From NCBI GenBank assembly GCA_937928635.1, contig CALFWM010000033.1:26882-90881 (forward strand): a stretch of DNA of 64,000 bases, written 5' to 3'. This stretch comes from an uncultured Sulfitobacter sp. GTDB lineage: Bacteria; Pseudomonadota; Alphaproteobacteria; Rhodobacterales; Rhodobacteraceae. The position numbers were made by a program, and so were the translations under genes. Positions 42,164-51,067 of this stretch are shown here, piece by piece. Every line of letters starts with the position of its first letter. The first letter of the stretch is position 1. The notes beneath the pieces were generated by a model, which saw nothing but the letters and a program-made list of their open reading frames with translations, had not been told where the DNA came from and did no database searches.

Positions 42164-44797
42164 ATGCCCGTTGTTGTTGTCGAATCCCCGGCCAAGGCCA
42201 AAACAATCAACAAATATTTGGGCAATGACTATACCGTTCTGGCCTCTTATGGGCACGTGCGGGACCTGCCGCCAAAAAATGGCTCGGTCGATCCAGACAA
42301 CGAGTTTGACATGCTGTGGGAGGTTGCCTCGGACAGCAAAAAGCACGTCAAGGCGATTGCCGATGCGCTGAAAGATGACAATGCACTGATCCTCGCCACC
42401 GATCCGGACCGCGAGGGCGAGGCGATCAGCTGGCATTTGCAAGAGGCGCTGACCAAACGAAAATCTATCAAGAAGGACACGCCGGTCAGCCGCGTGGTGT
42501 TTAACCAGATCACCAAGACCGCTGTGACAGAGGCAATGGAAAACCCGCGCGAGGTCGATATGCCATTGGTGGAGGCTTACCTTGCCCGCCGTGCGCTCGA
42601 CTATCTGGTGGGGTTTAACCTCAGCCCTGTGTTGTGGCGCAAATTGCCCGGCGCGCGCTCGGCGGGGCGTGTGCAATCGGTCACCTTGCGCCTGATTGTG
42701 GAGCGTGAAATGGAGATCGAGGCGTTTCGTGCCCGTGAATATTGGTCCGTCAAGGCGCTGCTGGCCACGCCGCGCGGGCAGGAATTTGAGGCGCGTCTGG
42801 TCACTCTGGCCGGCAAAAAGCTCGACAAATTTGACCTGGCCAATGACACGCAGGCCGAAATGGCCGTGCAGGCGATCACCAGCCGCGATTTAAAAGTCAC
42901 CTCTGTTGAGGCAAAACCGGCAAGCCGGAACCCCTCCGCCCCCTTCATGACCTCGACCCTGCAACAGGAGGCCAGCCGCAAGTTCGGCATGGGCGCGCGT
43001 GCCACCATGTCTACCGCGCAACGGCTTTATGAGGCGGGGCACATTACCTACATGCGGACCGATGGCATCGACATGGCCCCTGAGGCCGTGACCATGGCGC
43101 GTGATGCGATCAAGGACCGTTACGGCGCCAATTACATTCCCAGAGAACCGCGCGTTTACAAGAACAAGGCCAAGAACGCCCAGGAAGCGCACGAATGTAT
43201 CCGCCCCACGGATATGACCAAAGATGCCGCCAGCCTGTCCAAACTGGAACCCGATCAGCGCAAACTGTACGATCTGATCTGGAAGCGCACGCTTGCTTGT
43301 CAGATGGCCACGGCTAAGTTTGAGCGGACCACAGTGATGATCAGCAGTGCCGATGAACAGGTCGAACTGCGCGCCAGCGGGCAGGTCATGGTGTTTGACG
43401 GTTTTCTTAAGGTCTACGAAGAAGGCCGCGATGATGTGGTTGTGGATGATGATGACAAGCGGTTGCCCCAGATCGCCCAGGGCGACGGTCTGGACAAACG
43501 CGCCATCACACCAGAGCAGCATTTCACCCAGCCCCCGCCCCGTTATACCGAAGCGACATTGGTCAAGCGGATGGAAGAACTTGGCATCGGTCGCCCCTCG
43601 ACCTACGCCAGCATCGTCACGACCATTCAGGACCGGGAGTATGTGCGCAAAGAGGGCAACCGCCTGATTGCCGAGGACAAGGGGCGGCTGGTAACAGCGT
43701 TTCTAGAGAATTATTTCCGCCGCTATGTGGGCTATGAGTTCACGGCTGATCTTGAGGATCAGTTGGATAAGGTCTCGGCGGCGGATGCTAATTATAAGGA
43801 AGTGTTGGGACGGTTCTGGCGCGATTTCTCTGCGGCGATTGCCGAAACCGCTGATCTGCGCATTGGCGATGTGCTTGAGAAAATCAATGAGGTGCTGGAG
43901 CCGCATCTGTTCCCGCCCATGGAAGACGGCGGCGACCCGCGCCTGTGCCCGCATTGTGGTCAGGGGCGGTTGTCCATGCGCACAGCGCGTTCAGGTGGTG
44001 CCTTTATCGGCTGCTCCTCCTATCCCGAATGCCGCTACACCCGCCCCTTTGGTCCGCCGGACCCTGAGGCCGAAGCCTCCGCCATCCCCCCCGACGGCAA
44101 ATTGCTGGGTGAAGATGCCGGTGATGAGATCCGCGTGTTCAAGGGCCGCTTTGGCCCCTACGTGCAGCGCGGACCGGTGACAGAAGAAAACAAGAAACCG
44201 CCGCGTCAGTCCGTGCCCAAGGAATGGCCCGCAGAAGAGCTGGATCTGGAAACCGCGCTCAAACTGCTCTCCCTGCCCCGTGAGATTGGCCCGCATCCCG
44301 AAGACGGGATCATGGTCTGGTCCAACATCGGGCGCTACGGGCCTTATCTGAAACACGCGCCAAGCACCTCGGATCGTGGCGGCACCAATGCAAATCTGGA
44401 AAGCCTGGATGAGGTGTTTACCGTCGGCATGAACCGCGCCGTGCAACTGCTGGCCGAAAAGGTTGCCAGTCGGGGTGGCCGGGGCAAAACCGCCAAACCG
44501 ATCCGCGAATTGGGTGAACACCCTGAGGCAGGCGGGCCTGTGAATGTTTTTGACGGCAAGTATGGTCCTTACGTGAAGTGGGAAAAGATCAACGCCACGA
44601 TCCCAGATACGATCACGCCAGAGGACCTGACAATGGCGCAGGCCGTGCATCTGATTGATGAACGTGCGGCCAAAGCTGGCAAGAAAAAGCCCGCTGCCAA
44701 AAAGAAAGCCGCGCCAAAGAAGAAGGCAGCGGCAAAAAAGAAGCCCGCCGCGAAAAAGAAACCGGCAGCCAAGAAGAAGCCTGCATCAGAGGGTTGA
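42164..44797 (+). CDS. topA: DNA topoisomerase I
   Basis: The product has 877 residues from ATG 42164 (MPVVVVESPAKAKTINKYLG, the Toprim start); an ORF extension to 42113 is not needed. The catalytic tyrosine is in ITYMRTDGIDM. C-terminal zinc/zinc-ribbon repeats include CPHCGQGRLSMRT and IGCSSYPECRYTRPF, followed by repeats of the FGPYV type. The last 45 residues are an alanine/lysine-rich basic tail (KKPAAKKKAAPKKK repeats) that binds DNA. The enzyme relaxes negative supercoils. Confidence 0.97.
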   Translation: MPVVVVESPAKAKTINKYLGNDYTVLASYGHVRDLPPKNGSVDPDNEFDMLWEVASDSKKHVKAIADALKDDNALILATDPDREGEAISWHLQEALTKRKSIKKDTPVSRVVFNQITKTAVTEAMENPREVDMPLVEAYLARRALDYLVGFNLSPVLWRKLPGARSAGRVQSVTLRLIVEREMEIEAFRAREYWSVKALLATPRGQEFEARLVTLAGKKLDKFDLANDTQAEMAVQAITSRDLKVTSVEAKPASRNPSAPFMTSTLQQEASRKFGMGARATMSTAQRLYEAGHITYMRTDGIDMAPEAVTMARDAIKDRYGANYIPREPRVYKNKAKNAQEAHECIRPTDMTKDAASLSKLEPDQRKLYDLIWKRTLACQMATAKFERTTVMISSADEQVELRASGQVMVFDGFLKVYEEGRDDVVVDDDDKRLPQIAQGDGLDKRAITPEQHFTQPPPRYTEATLVKRMEELGIGRPSTYASIVTTIQDREYVRKEGNRLIAEDKGRLVTAFLENYFRRYVGYEFTADLEDQLDKVSAADANYKEVLGRFWRDFSAAIAETADLRIGDVLEKINEVLEPHLFPPMEDGGDPRLCPHCGQGRLSMRTARSGGAFIGCSSYPECRYTRPFGPPDPEAEASAIPPDGKLLGEDAGDEIRVFKGRFGPYVQRGPVTEENKKPPRQSVPKEWPAEELDLETALKLLSLPREIGPHPEDGIMVWSNIGRYGPYLKHAPSTSDRGGTNANLESLDEVFTVGMNRAVQLLAEKVASRGGRGKTAKPIRELGEHPEAGGPVNVFDGKYGPYVKWEKINATIPDTITPEDLTMAQAVHLIDERAAKAGKKKPAAKKKAAPKKKAAAKKKPAAKKKPAAKKKPASEG

Positions 44798-44828
44798 TCA
44801 CGCCTTTGCAGAAAATGGGCAGGTGCAC

Positions 44829-45236
44829 ATGGAAGCACGCAAGCTGAAGTCCTATGCGCAGGAGGTCATTTGGCGCAATCAGTTGTCTTCTTTGCTGATC
44901 AGCAAAGGCTACAACGTTTTTTTGCCTGTTTTTGACAACGGCATCGACCTGATCGCGCATCGTGAAAGCGACGGCGACCTAAAACTGATCCAGCAAAAGG
45001 GCCGCTGGTCCATTTTGAAAAAGTACCGCGACCGGGACATCTGGATCGCGTTTCCCCATGCCGGGTCATGGTATCTCATTCCCCATGACGAAATGTTGAC
45101 CTGGCCCGAGGTTGCGGGCTTCCTTCTGACGCAGTCGTGGATTGACAAGGGCACCTATCATAACGCGCGCCCCAGCAAAGCGATGGTTGCGCAATTTGAG
45201 CGTTTCTATGTCGGGCCAGCTGCGGTGTTGTCCTGA
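44829..45236 (+). CDS. Small PD-(D/E)XK nuclease-like protein
   Basis: The product has 135 residues from ATG 44829 (MEARKLKSYAQEVIW); a longer in-frame start inside topA is not credible. The core resembles a PD-(D/E)XK fold: E12 in the first helix, D40 in NGIDLIAH, then Q55-Q-K57 in LKLIQQKGRW, giving a D-x(n)-QxK site, followed by a beta strand (DIWIAFP). It follows topA by 31 bp. It resembles Holliday-junction or intron-type endonuclease-like small proteins, but no named family was recognised. Confidence 0.6.
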   Translation: MEARKLKSYAQEVIWRNQLSSLLISKGYNVFLPVFDNGIDLIAHRESDGDLKLIQQKGRWSILKKYRDRDIWIAFPHAGSWYLIPHDEMLTWPEVAGFLLTQSWIDKGTYHNARPSKAMVAQFERFYVGPAAVLS

Positions 45237-45320
45237 AACATTTGACACGCCCCGGTTTATTGACTCTCTTCTGTCGCCGCGTCAGACAACGCGCAACGCA
45301 ACAGTTCGGGAGAGAGCTTT

Positions 45321-46025
45321 ATGAACAAGATATACGGATCAGCCGCTGAGGCGCTGGAAGGCGTTTTGTCAGATGGTATGTTGATCGCAGCGGGCGGTTT
45401 TGGCCTTTGCGGTATTCCGGAATTGCTCCTTCAGGCCATCAAAGAAATGGGCACCAAAAACCTGACTTTTGCCTCCAACAATGCGGGTGTGGATGATTTT
45501 GGCATCGGTATTTTGCTGCACACCCGTCAGGTCAAGAAAATGATCTCTTCTTACGTTGGTGAGAATGCAGAATTCATGCGTCAGTATCTCTCTGGCGAGT
45601 TGGAGCTGGAATTCAACCCTCAAGGCACGCTGGCCGAGCGTATGCGCGCCGCCGGTTGCGGCATCCCCGGGTTCTATACAAAAACCGGCGTGGGCACAGT
45701 GATTGCCGAGGGCAAAGAGGTCAAACAGTTCAATGGCGAAGACTATATACTGGAGGAAGGCCTGTTTGCAGACCTCTCTATCGTCAAGGCGTGGAAAGCC
45801 GATGAAACCGGCAACCTTGTGTTCCGCAAGACCGCGCGCAACTTCAATCCGCCTGCGGCCATGTGCGGCAAGGTCTGTGTGGCAGAGGTTGAGGAAATCG
45901 TGCCAACAGGCTCCCTTGACCCCGACAGCATCCACCTGCCCGGCATCTATGTGCACCGGATTGTGCAGGGTGAGCATGAGAAACGTATTGAGCAGCGCAC
46001 CACGCGCACGCGGGAGGACGCATAA
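45321..46025 (+). CDS. scoA: 3-oxoacid CoA-transferase, subunit A
   Basis: This 234-residue protein begins [34 protein letters not shown], typical of the alpha subunit of succinyl-CoA:3-ketoacid CoA-transferase, and has [15 protein letters not shown]. With subunit B it moves CoA from succinyl-CoA to acetoacetate for ketone-body or poly-hydroxybutyrate use. The GGGAGAG ribosome site lies just before the start. Its stop codon overlaps the ATG of subunit B. Confidence 0.95.
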   Translation: MNKIYGSAAEALEGVLSDGMLIAAGGFGLCGIPELLLQAIKEMGTKNLTFASNNAGVDDFGIGILLHTRQVKKMISSYVGENAEFMRQYLSGELELEFNPQGTLAERMRAAGCGIPGFYTKTGVGTVIAEGKEVKQFNGEDYILEEGLFADLSIVKAWKADETGNLVFRKTARNFNPPAAMCGKVCVAEVEEIVPTGSLDPDSIHLPGIYVHRIVQGEHEKRIEQRTTRTREDA

Positions 46026-46648
46026 TGGCTTGGGACCGCAACCAAATGGCAGAGCGCGCCGCGCAAGAGCTTGAAGACGGCATGTATGTGAACCTTGGCA
46101 TCGGCATCCCGACGCTGGTGGCCAACTATGTGGGCGACAAGGACATCACCTTGCAATCTGAAAACGGCATGCTCGGCATGGGCCCCTTCCCGTTTGAAGG
46201 GGATGAAGACCCCGATCTGATTAACGCGGGCAAACAGACCATCACGGAATTGAACCGCACGGCGTATTTTGATTCATCAACCTCCTTTGGCATGATCCGG
46301 GGCGGCAAAATCGCCGCTGCGATCTTGGGCGCAATGGAAGTGGCCGAAAACGGTGACCTCGCCAATTGGATGATCCCCGGTAAACTGGTCAAAGGCATGG
46401 GCGGTGCGATGGATCTGGTGGCGGGCGTGGGCCGGGTGATTGTGGTGATGGATCACACCAACAAGCACGGCGACAGCAAGGTGTTGAGCGAATGCACCCT
46501 GCCCCTGACTGGCAAAGGTGTGGTGGATCGCATCATCACCAACCTAGGTGTGCTGGATGTGGTTGAGGGCGGATTGCGCATTGTCGAATGTGCGACAGGT
46601 GTCAGCGAAGAAGAGCTGCGCGCCGCCACCCAAGCAACGCTGGTTTAA
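46025..46648 (+). CDS. scoB: 3-oxoacid CoA-transferase, subunit B
   Basis: This 207-residue protein has the catalytic glutamate E46 in the S-E-N-G motif (LQSENGMLG), [11 protein letters not shown] and the later [15 protein letters not shown] segment. It forms the active enzyme with subunit A, which is encoded just before it. A GC-rich hairpin 8 bp after the stop ends the operon. Confidence 0.96.
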   Translation: MAWDRNQMAERAAQELEDGMYVNLGIGIPTLVANYVGDKDITLQSENGMLGMGPFPFEGDEDPDLINAGKQTITELNRTAYFDSSTSFGMIRGGKIAAAILGAMEVAENGDLANWMIPGKLVKGMGGAMDLVAGVGRVIVVMDHTNKHGDSKVLSECTLPLTGKGVVDRIITNLGVLDVVEGGLRIVECATGVSEEELRAATQATLV

Positions 46649-46656
46649 AGAAAGAG

Positions 46657-46674
46657 GGCGGGCCTTGGCCCGCC
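46657..46674. terminator. Hairpin after scoB (GC-rich family, copy 3)
   Basis: GGCGGGCC-TT-GGCCCGCC is the reverse complement of copies 1 and 2. It lies between the convergent scoB and lytic transglycosylase genes and can serve both. The scoB side lacks a T-tract; the other side reads into CTTTCTTT. Confidence 0.6.
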
Positions 46675-46688
46675 TCACCCCGACAATA

Positions 46689-47504
46689 TCACTTCAACGC
46701 TGCAAACACACAGCCATCCGAAATCAACTCAGGCGGAGTCTGGCACAGCCCCTTGGCCACCTGAAAGGCTGCCAGCACCTTTGGCACGTAATCCCGCGTT
46801 TCAGCAAACGGCGGCACACCTGCATGTTTGCGCACCGATCCTTCGCCCGCGTTATATCCGGCCAATACCAATATCGGGTCATTGTCAAACTCCCCCATCA
46901 GCCAATTGAGGTATTTGACCCCGCCGGTGATGTTCTGGGCTGGTTTCAAACTGTCGCTGACCCCAAACCGCGCGGCTGTCGCTGGCATCAGTTGCATCAA
47001 GCCCTGTGCCCCTGCACCGCTCACTGCGTCTGCGCGGCCCGAGGATTCGACAGTAATAACCGCCAGCACCAAGGCGGGCGATACCTTTGTGTCGATGGTG
47101 GAGCGCAAGATATCGACGCCGTTGGCCTTTGCGATGTCTTGCATCTGCTGTAACCGGGGGGACGTGACCTTGTCCGCCGCCCCTGCGAGGGTGCGCATGG
47201 CTGTCTGCAACCGACCGGGACCAGATTTGGCAGCCTCGGGTGAGACCTTCTCCCAGAACCAATCATAGCTGCCCGCCACCCGCGGCGCTGCTTTGCCGGC
47301 TCTTGCGGGATCTTTGGGTGCCTTTGGGGCTGGTTTGACCTGGGTTGCGGGATCAATCTGGATGGTAATCCGGCTGCCGATGGGGCGTTGGCCCACTTTG
47401 ACGCGCTTCGCGCTGAACTCTGGAAAGGGTTTAGGTGTCTCTGCCGCCGCTGGCCCCACGGCAAATGCCGCCGCCAAAAGCGTGTAAACGAAAATACGGA
47501 TCAT
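46689..47504 (-). CDS. Lytic transglycosylase (SLT domain)
   Basis: The product has 271 residues from ATG 47504 (MIRIFVYTLLAAAFAVGPAAA, a signal peptide); a longer start at 47555 is unlikely. A proline/lysine-rich linker precedes the SLT domain with the catalytic E in VESSGRADAVSGAGAQGLMQLMPATAARFG and the AGYNAGEGSVRKH motif. It cuts peptidoglycan in the periplasm. Lying beside the tad locus, it may help open the wall for the pilus machine, but this is inferred only from position. Confidence 0.9.
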   Translation of the reverse strand: MIRIFVYTLLAAAFAVGPAAAETPKPFPEFSAKRVKVGQRPIGSRITIQIDPATQVKPAPKAPKDPARAGKAAPRVAGSYDWFWEKVSPEAAKSGPGRLQTAMRTLAGAADKVTSPRLQQMQDIAKANGVDILRSTIDTKVSPALVLAVITVESSGRADAVSGAGAQGLMQLMPATAARFGVSDSLKPAQNITGGVKYLNWLMGEFDNDPILVLAGYNAGEGSVRKHAGVPPFAETRDYVPKVLAAFQVAKGLCQTPPELISDGCVFAALK

Positions 47505-47869
47505 GCCTGCCTGCTTTTTGCTTTGTTGGCTCGATTTTCCACCAACATCCCACAAAACCGGGTTTCAAACCAGCAATTCGAGGCACAGAATACGGCAATT
47601 TCGCCACAATTAGGGCGGCAGTCCGCTCAAATTTTAGAAAACTGGCTATGAAGATCTATTTTTATTATTCATTTTCAATGACGTAGCCCGTCAGTTACAT
47701 GTTTTAACGGAAATAACCAAAATGTCACATTTGGCGTCAAATTCATGCCCCATTCCCAAGTCTATATAGCGGCATACCAAGTCGGACAGGCAGCCAACTG
47801 AGAGAAGCGGGTGCCACAACGGACGAAAGGGTATAAACTGTAAATATATGATCCTTGGAGGGACATGAC
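47505..47869. other. AT-rich spacer upstream of the Flp pilins (365 bp)
   Basis: No gene was found. The segment separates the divergent lytic transglycosylase and pilin genes and is clearly AT-richer than its surroundings. It should hold the promoters of both. Several A/T tracts and a TATATA at 47763-47768 are visible, but no convincing -35/-10 pair could be placed. A GGAGGG ribosome site for the pilin is at 47857-47862. Confidence 0.6.
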
Positions 47870-48049
47870 ATGATGAAATTTATCAAAAACTTCAAAAAAG
47901 ACGAAGACGGCGCCGTAACTGTTGACTGGGTTGTTCTGACAGCTGCTGTTGTTGGCCTGGCCGTTGCTGCCTATTCCTCAATCGAAACAGGCGCAACTGG
48001 TCTGACCGCGAACACCGCGACATTCCTGGACAACCAAGACCCTAACTAA
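47870..48049 (+). CDS. flp: Flp/Fap-type pilin, copy 1
   Basis: The product has 59 residues from ATG 47870 (ATG 47873 also possible), 7 bp after GGAGGG. A short basic leader ends at G14, the expected prepilin cleavage site (DEDG/AVTVDW), followed by the hydrophobic helix VVLTAAVVGLAVAAY. Canonical Flp pilins have Glu-Tyr at positions 5-6 of the mature protein; here they are Asp-Trp. It is probably the major subunit of the tad pilus. The next gene encodes a near-twin. Confidence 0.85.
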   Translation: MMKFIKNFKKDEDGAVTVDWVVLTAAVVGLAVAAYSSIETGATGLTANTATFLDNQDPN

Positions 48050-48082
48050 TTCGGGTTCACTGATCTAACTTGATTAGTCTGG

Positions 48083-48111
48083 GGCCGCATTCTGAACATC
48101 AGGATGCGGCC
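48083..48111 (+). terminator. Hairpin between the two pilin genes
   Basis: An 8-bp stem (GGCCGCAT / ATGCGGCC) with an inner 4-bp stem (CTGA / TCAG) lies 34 bp after pilin 1. With no T-run it may act as a partial terminator that favours pilin 1 mRNA. Confidence 0.55.
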
Positions 48112-48166
48112 TTCTCGATGAACAGGCTCAACATCGCGCTGGGTCGATACTAAGGGAAATGGCTCC

Positions 48167-48349
48167 ATGAGTAACTTTTTTAGGAATTTTCTGCGTAACG
48201 AAGATGGCGCGGTTACCGTTGACTGGGTCGTTTTGACGGCTGCAATTGTCGCTTTGGCCGTTGCTGCGATTATCTCGATACACGGGTCCACCGGCAACGT
48301 GGGTGATTCTGTTGGTGGTTGGCTTGGCGAGCGTCAAATAGGCCTATAA
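48167..48349 (+). CDS. Flp/Fap-type pilin, copy 2
   Basis: This 60-residue protein is almost identical to copy 1 across the cleavage region and helix (NEDG/AVTVDWVVLTAA), then diverges (IVALAVAAIISIHGSTGNVG). It is probably a second structural or minor pilin made by tandem duplication. The leader is basic, as expected for processing by the prepilin peptidase at 58313. A hairpin terminator follows. Confidence 0.85.
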   Translation: MSNFFRNFLRNEDGAVTVDWVVLTAAIVALAVAAIISIHGSTGNVGDSVGGWLGERQIGL

Positions 48350-48371
48350 CGCATCATTCCCAAATTTCTGT

Positions 48372-48400
48372 AAAGCGGTCACCCTATCCCTGGCCGCTTT
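48372..48400 (+). terminator. Terminator after pilin 2
   Basis: AAAGCGGTCA pairs with TGGCCGCTTT (one wobble) around a 9-nt loop, followed by GTATTTTG. It probably ends the pilin transcript before cpaB. Confidence 0.6.
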
Positions 48401-48548
48401 GTATTTTGCGCCTTCCCATCCGCGCAAAAACAAAGCCGCGCTATTGCCGTGCCGAGTGCACAATGAGGCCACAATTGGCGGCTATCGACGCAATTATAAA
48501 AATGGCGCCGGGCCCTTCCCGGCTGATGAGTAGCAAAAGGTGAATAAC

Positions 48549-49406
48549 ATGCGGATGGTATTTGGACTGGTCCTGTTGGTGGGCATCGCGCTTGCAGGTG
48601 GGGCCGTATATCTGGCCAAGGATCGCATTGCGCAATACCAACACGCGAATGCACAAGCGCAGGCGGCGTTGGCAAAAGTGGTGGCGACAAAAACGGTCTA
48701 TGTGGCCACCGAACCCCTAAAATACGGTCAAAAGCTAACCCCGGACGTCGTGCGCACGGTCGAGTGGCCCGAAAACGCCATTCCTGATGGCGCGTTTTTT
48801 GAGGCGACCGATCTTTTCCCTGAAAATACCGATGAACTGCGCGTTGTGCTGCGGGCCATCGAAAAAGACGAGGCCGTATTGGCCGTCAAGGTCACAGAGC
48901 CCGGCGAAGATACCGGCCTGACCTCCCGTCTGGAGCGCGGCAAGCGCGCCTTTACCATCTCCGTTGACGTGGCAAGCGGTGTGTCCGGCTTCTTGCGTCC
49001 AGGCGATCATGTTGATGTCTACTGGACAGGTCGTCCCAACATTGACCGGTCCTCCGGTCAGTCCGAGGTGACCAAGCTGATCGAGGCTGGCGTTAAACTG
49101 ATCGCGGTTGACCAAAGCGCAGACGGAGATCTGGGCGAGACATTGATTGCACGTACGGTCACAGTATCCATTGATCCACAACAGGTGGCCTCGCTGGCGC
49201 AAGCACAGTCAACAGGCAACCTGTCCTTGTCGCTGGTTGGTGCCGGCGACGATACAATCGCCTCCGCCGTCGAGGTCAACCAGCGCTCGCTCTTGGGTAT
49301 CAAGGCAGAGACGGTACAGGCCGAAACAGAAAAGGACAGGGTTTGTACAATTCGCACGCGTCGTGGCGCGGAAATGCTGGAATTGCCAATCCCCTGTACG
49401 AACTAA
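48549..49406 (+). CDS. cpaB: Flp pilus assembly protein CpaB (RcpC)
   Basis: The product has 285 residues from ATG 48549, with AAAGG 6-7 bp upstream (GTG 48540 is an alternative). An N-terminal TM helix is followed by the SAF domain (VYVATEPLKYGQKLTPDVVRTVEWPE) and the RcpC/CpaB domain (GKRAFTISVDVASGVSGFLRPGDHVDVYWTG). CpaB works with the secretin in the periplasm. A strong terminator follows, so cpaC probably has its own promoter. Confidence 0.93.
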   Translation: MRMVFGLVLLVGIALAGGAVYLAKDRIAQYQHANAQAQAALAKVVATKTVYVATEPLKYGQKLTPDVVRTVEWPENAIPDGAFFEATDLFPENTDELRVVLRAIEKDEAVLAVKVTEPGEDTGLTSRLERGKRAFTISVDVASGVSGFLRPGDHVDVYWTGRPNIDRSSGQSEVTKLIEAGVKLIAVDQSADGDLGETLIARTVTVSIDPQQVASLAQAQSTGNLSLSLVGAGDDTIASAVEVNQRSLLGIKAETVQAETEKDRVCTIRTRRGAEMLELPIPCTN

Positions 49407-49438
49407 GCAACCTTCACAGGATCAAAACGCGTTTTAGA

Positions 49439-49463
49439 TAGGCACCGTGCCCCACGGTGCCTA
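49439..49463 (+). terminator. cpaB terminator
   Basis: An 11-bp perfect stem (TAGGCACCGTG / CACGGTGCCTA) with a CCC loop is followed by TTTGTTTTTA. This is a strong intrinsic terminator. Confidence 0.85.
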
Positions 49464-49623
49464 TTTGTTTTTAGGGGTTTAAGGCCACTATGTTGCCATT
49501 TATCCACATAAAGCTCCGTCTCGAACCTATTGATTCTTGCAATAAAATCAAATCTGCCGCACAGTCACTCAAACGACGGGCAAAAAGACCCTATCCTGAG
49601 GCGTGATCAAAAAGGCAGGTCAC

Positions 49624-51063
49624 ATGAAAATTGACAGATTCTTGAAGGCAGCCCTCGTTGGGCTGACACTGAGTGCCGTACCCTTGGCCATGACTGCTCC
49701 GACATCGGCTTCCGCCGATACGTTGCGTGTTGTGAAAAGAGGGACCAACGCGACACTTAATGTACCAATGAACCGCGCGGTGGTCGTTGAAAGCGACATA
49801 CCGTTTGCGGAACTTTCAATCGCCAATCCCGGCATCGCGGATATTTCCTCGCTGTCGGATCGCACGATCTACGTGCTTGGCAAATCCCCCGGATTGACCA
49901 CCCTGACCCTGCTGGACGCCAGCGGGCAACTCATCACAAACGTTGATGTGCGGGTGGCAGCAGATGTTTCCGAGTTCAAGGAACGTCTGAGACAGATCCT
50001 GCCGGGCGAAAAAATCGAAGTACGCACCGCCAATGACGGGATTGTACTTTCGGGTATCGTTTCCTCCACCCAGCGCCTTCAGCGCGCCCTTGATCTGGCC
50101 GAACGTTACGCGCCAGAGCGGGTCAGCAACCTGATGAGCGTCGGCGGCATCCAGCAAGTGATGATGAAGGTGCGGTTTGCAGAAATGCAGCGCAACGTTT
50201 CCAAATCACTCAGTTCGTCGCTTCAACTGAGCGGCATTCTTGGGGGCAGCACCGGTCTTAACGGCGGTACGGGCACAACAAACACCTCCGGTGGCGTTGC
50301 AAACGCTCTTGCCGGCAACATTCCGGCCTCAAACCAGAATGCAGGCGCAGTTTTGTTCGGCTTTAACGCCGGATCAACGCAAGTTGGCATTCTGCTGGAG
50401 GCTCTGGAGCAAAAAGGCGTTGTGCGCTTTCTTGCGGAGCCCAATCTGGTCGCTCTTTCCGGCCAGGAGGCGAAATTCCTTGCAGGTGGCGAATTCCCGG
50501 TGCCTGTGGCGCAGTCAGATGACCGCATTACCGTTGAATTCAAGCCATTTGGCGTTGAATTGGTCTTTACCCCCCGTGTGGTGGGCAAGGATCTGATCAA
50601 CCTTGAACTGATGGCCGCGGTATCCGCGATTGACCCCACAAACAGCCTTTCGCTGGGTGGTGGGATCGAAATTGCCGCCTTTACCCGGCGCGAGACCTCA
50701 TCAACAGTGGAAATGCGCGATGGCGAGAGCTTTGCCATTGCCGGTCTTCTGACAGATGATTTCACGGACAACACCAGCCAATTGCCCTGGATTGGGGATG
50801 TGCCGGTACTGGGGGCCCTGTTCCGCTCTGCGGATTATCAGCGCAGCCAGACAGAGTTGGTTATCATCGTCACTGCCCATCTGGTAACACCGACCCGGGG
50901 TGAGGCTTTGGCCCTGCCAACGGATCGTATCAAGCCACCTACCGAAAAGGACCTGTTCCTCTATGGCCGGACATCTGCCGGCACCCGCACGCCCAAGAAA
51001 GGTGCCGCGGGAGAGGTTGCACAACAGGACTTTAGCGGTTCATATGGTTATGTATTGGACTAA
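49624..51063 (+). CDS. cpaC: Flp pilus secretin CpaC (RcpA)
   Basis: The product has 479 residues from ATG 49624 (MKIDRFLKAALVGLTLSAVPLAMTA, a signal peptide), preferred over GTG 49603. The N-terminal pilus-assembly domain (FAELSIANPGIADISSLSDRTIYVLG) and a BON-like part precede the secretin domain (VGILLEALEQKGVVRFLAEPNLVALSG, FVPRVVGKDLINLEL-like). It forms the outer-membrane pore of the pilus. It ends only 4 bp before the OmpA lipoprotein gene. Confidence 0.94.
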   Translation: MKIDRFLKAALVGLTLSAVPLAMTAPTSASADTLRVVKRGTNATLNVPMNRAVVVESDIPFAELSIANPGIADISSLSDRTIYVLGKSPGLTTLTLLDASGQLITNVDVRVAADVSEFKERLRQILPGEKIEVRTANDGIVLSGIVSSTQRLQRALDLAERYAPERVSNLMSVGGIQQVMMKVRFAEMQRNVSKSLSSSLQLSGILGGSTGLNGGTGTTNTSGGVANALAGNIPASNQNAGAVLFGFNAGSTQVGILLEALEQKGVVRFLAEPNLVALSGQEAKFLAGGEFPVPVAQSDDRITVEFKPFGVELVFTPRVVGKDLINLELMAAVSAIDPTNSLSLGGGIEIAAFTRRETSSTVEMRDGESFAIAGLLTDDFTDNTSQLPWIGDVPVLGALFRSADYQRSQTELVIIVTAHLVTPTRGEALALPTDRIKPPTEKDLFLYGRTSAGTRTPKKGAAGEVAQQDFSGSYGYVLD

Positions 51064-51067
51064 ACCC

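Noticed and set aside
49500..49508. A consensus DnaA box (TTATCCACA) upstream of cpaC
   Set aside because: It is single, with no cluster of boxes, AT-rich unwinding region or dnaA/dnaN nearby; one 9-mer is expected by chance at this scale.
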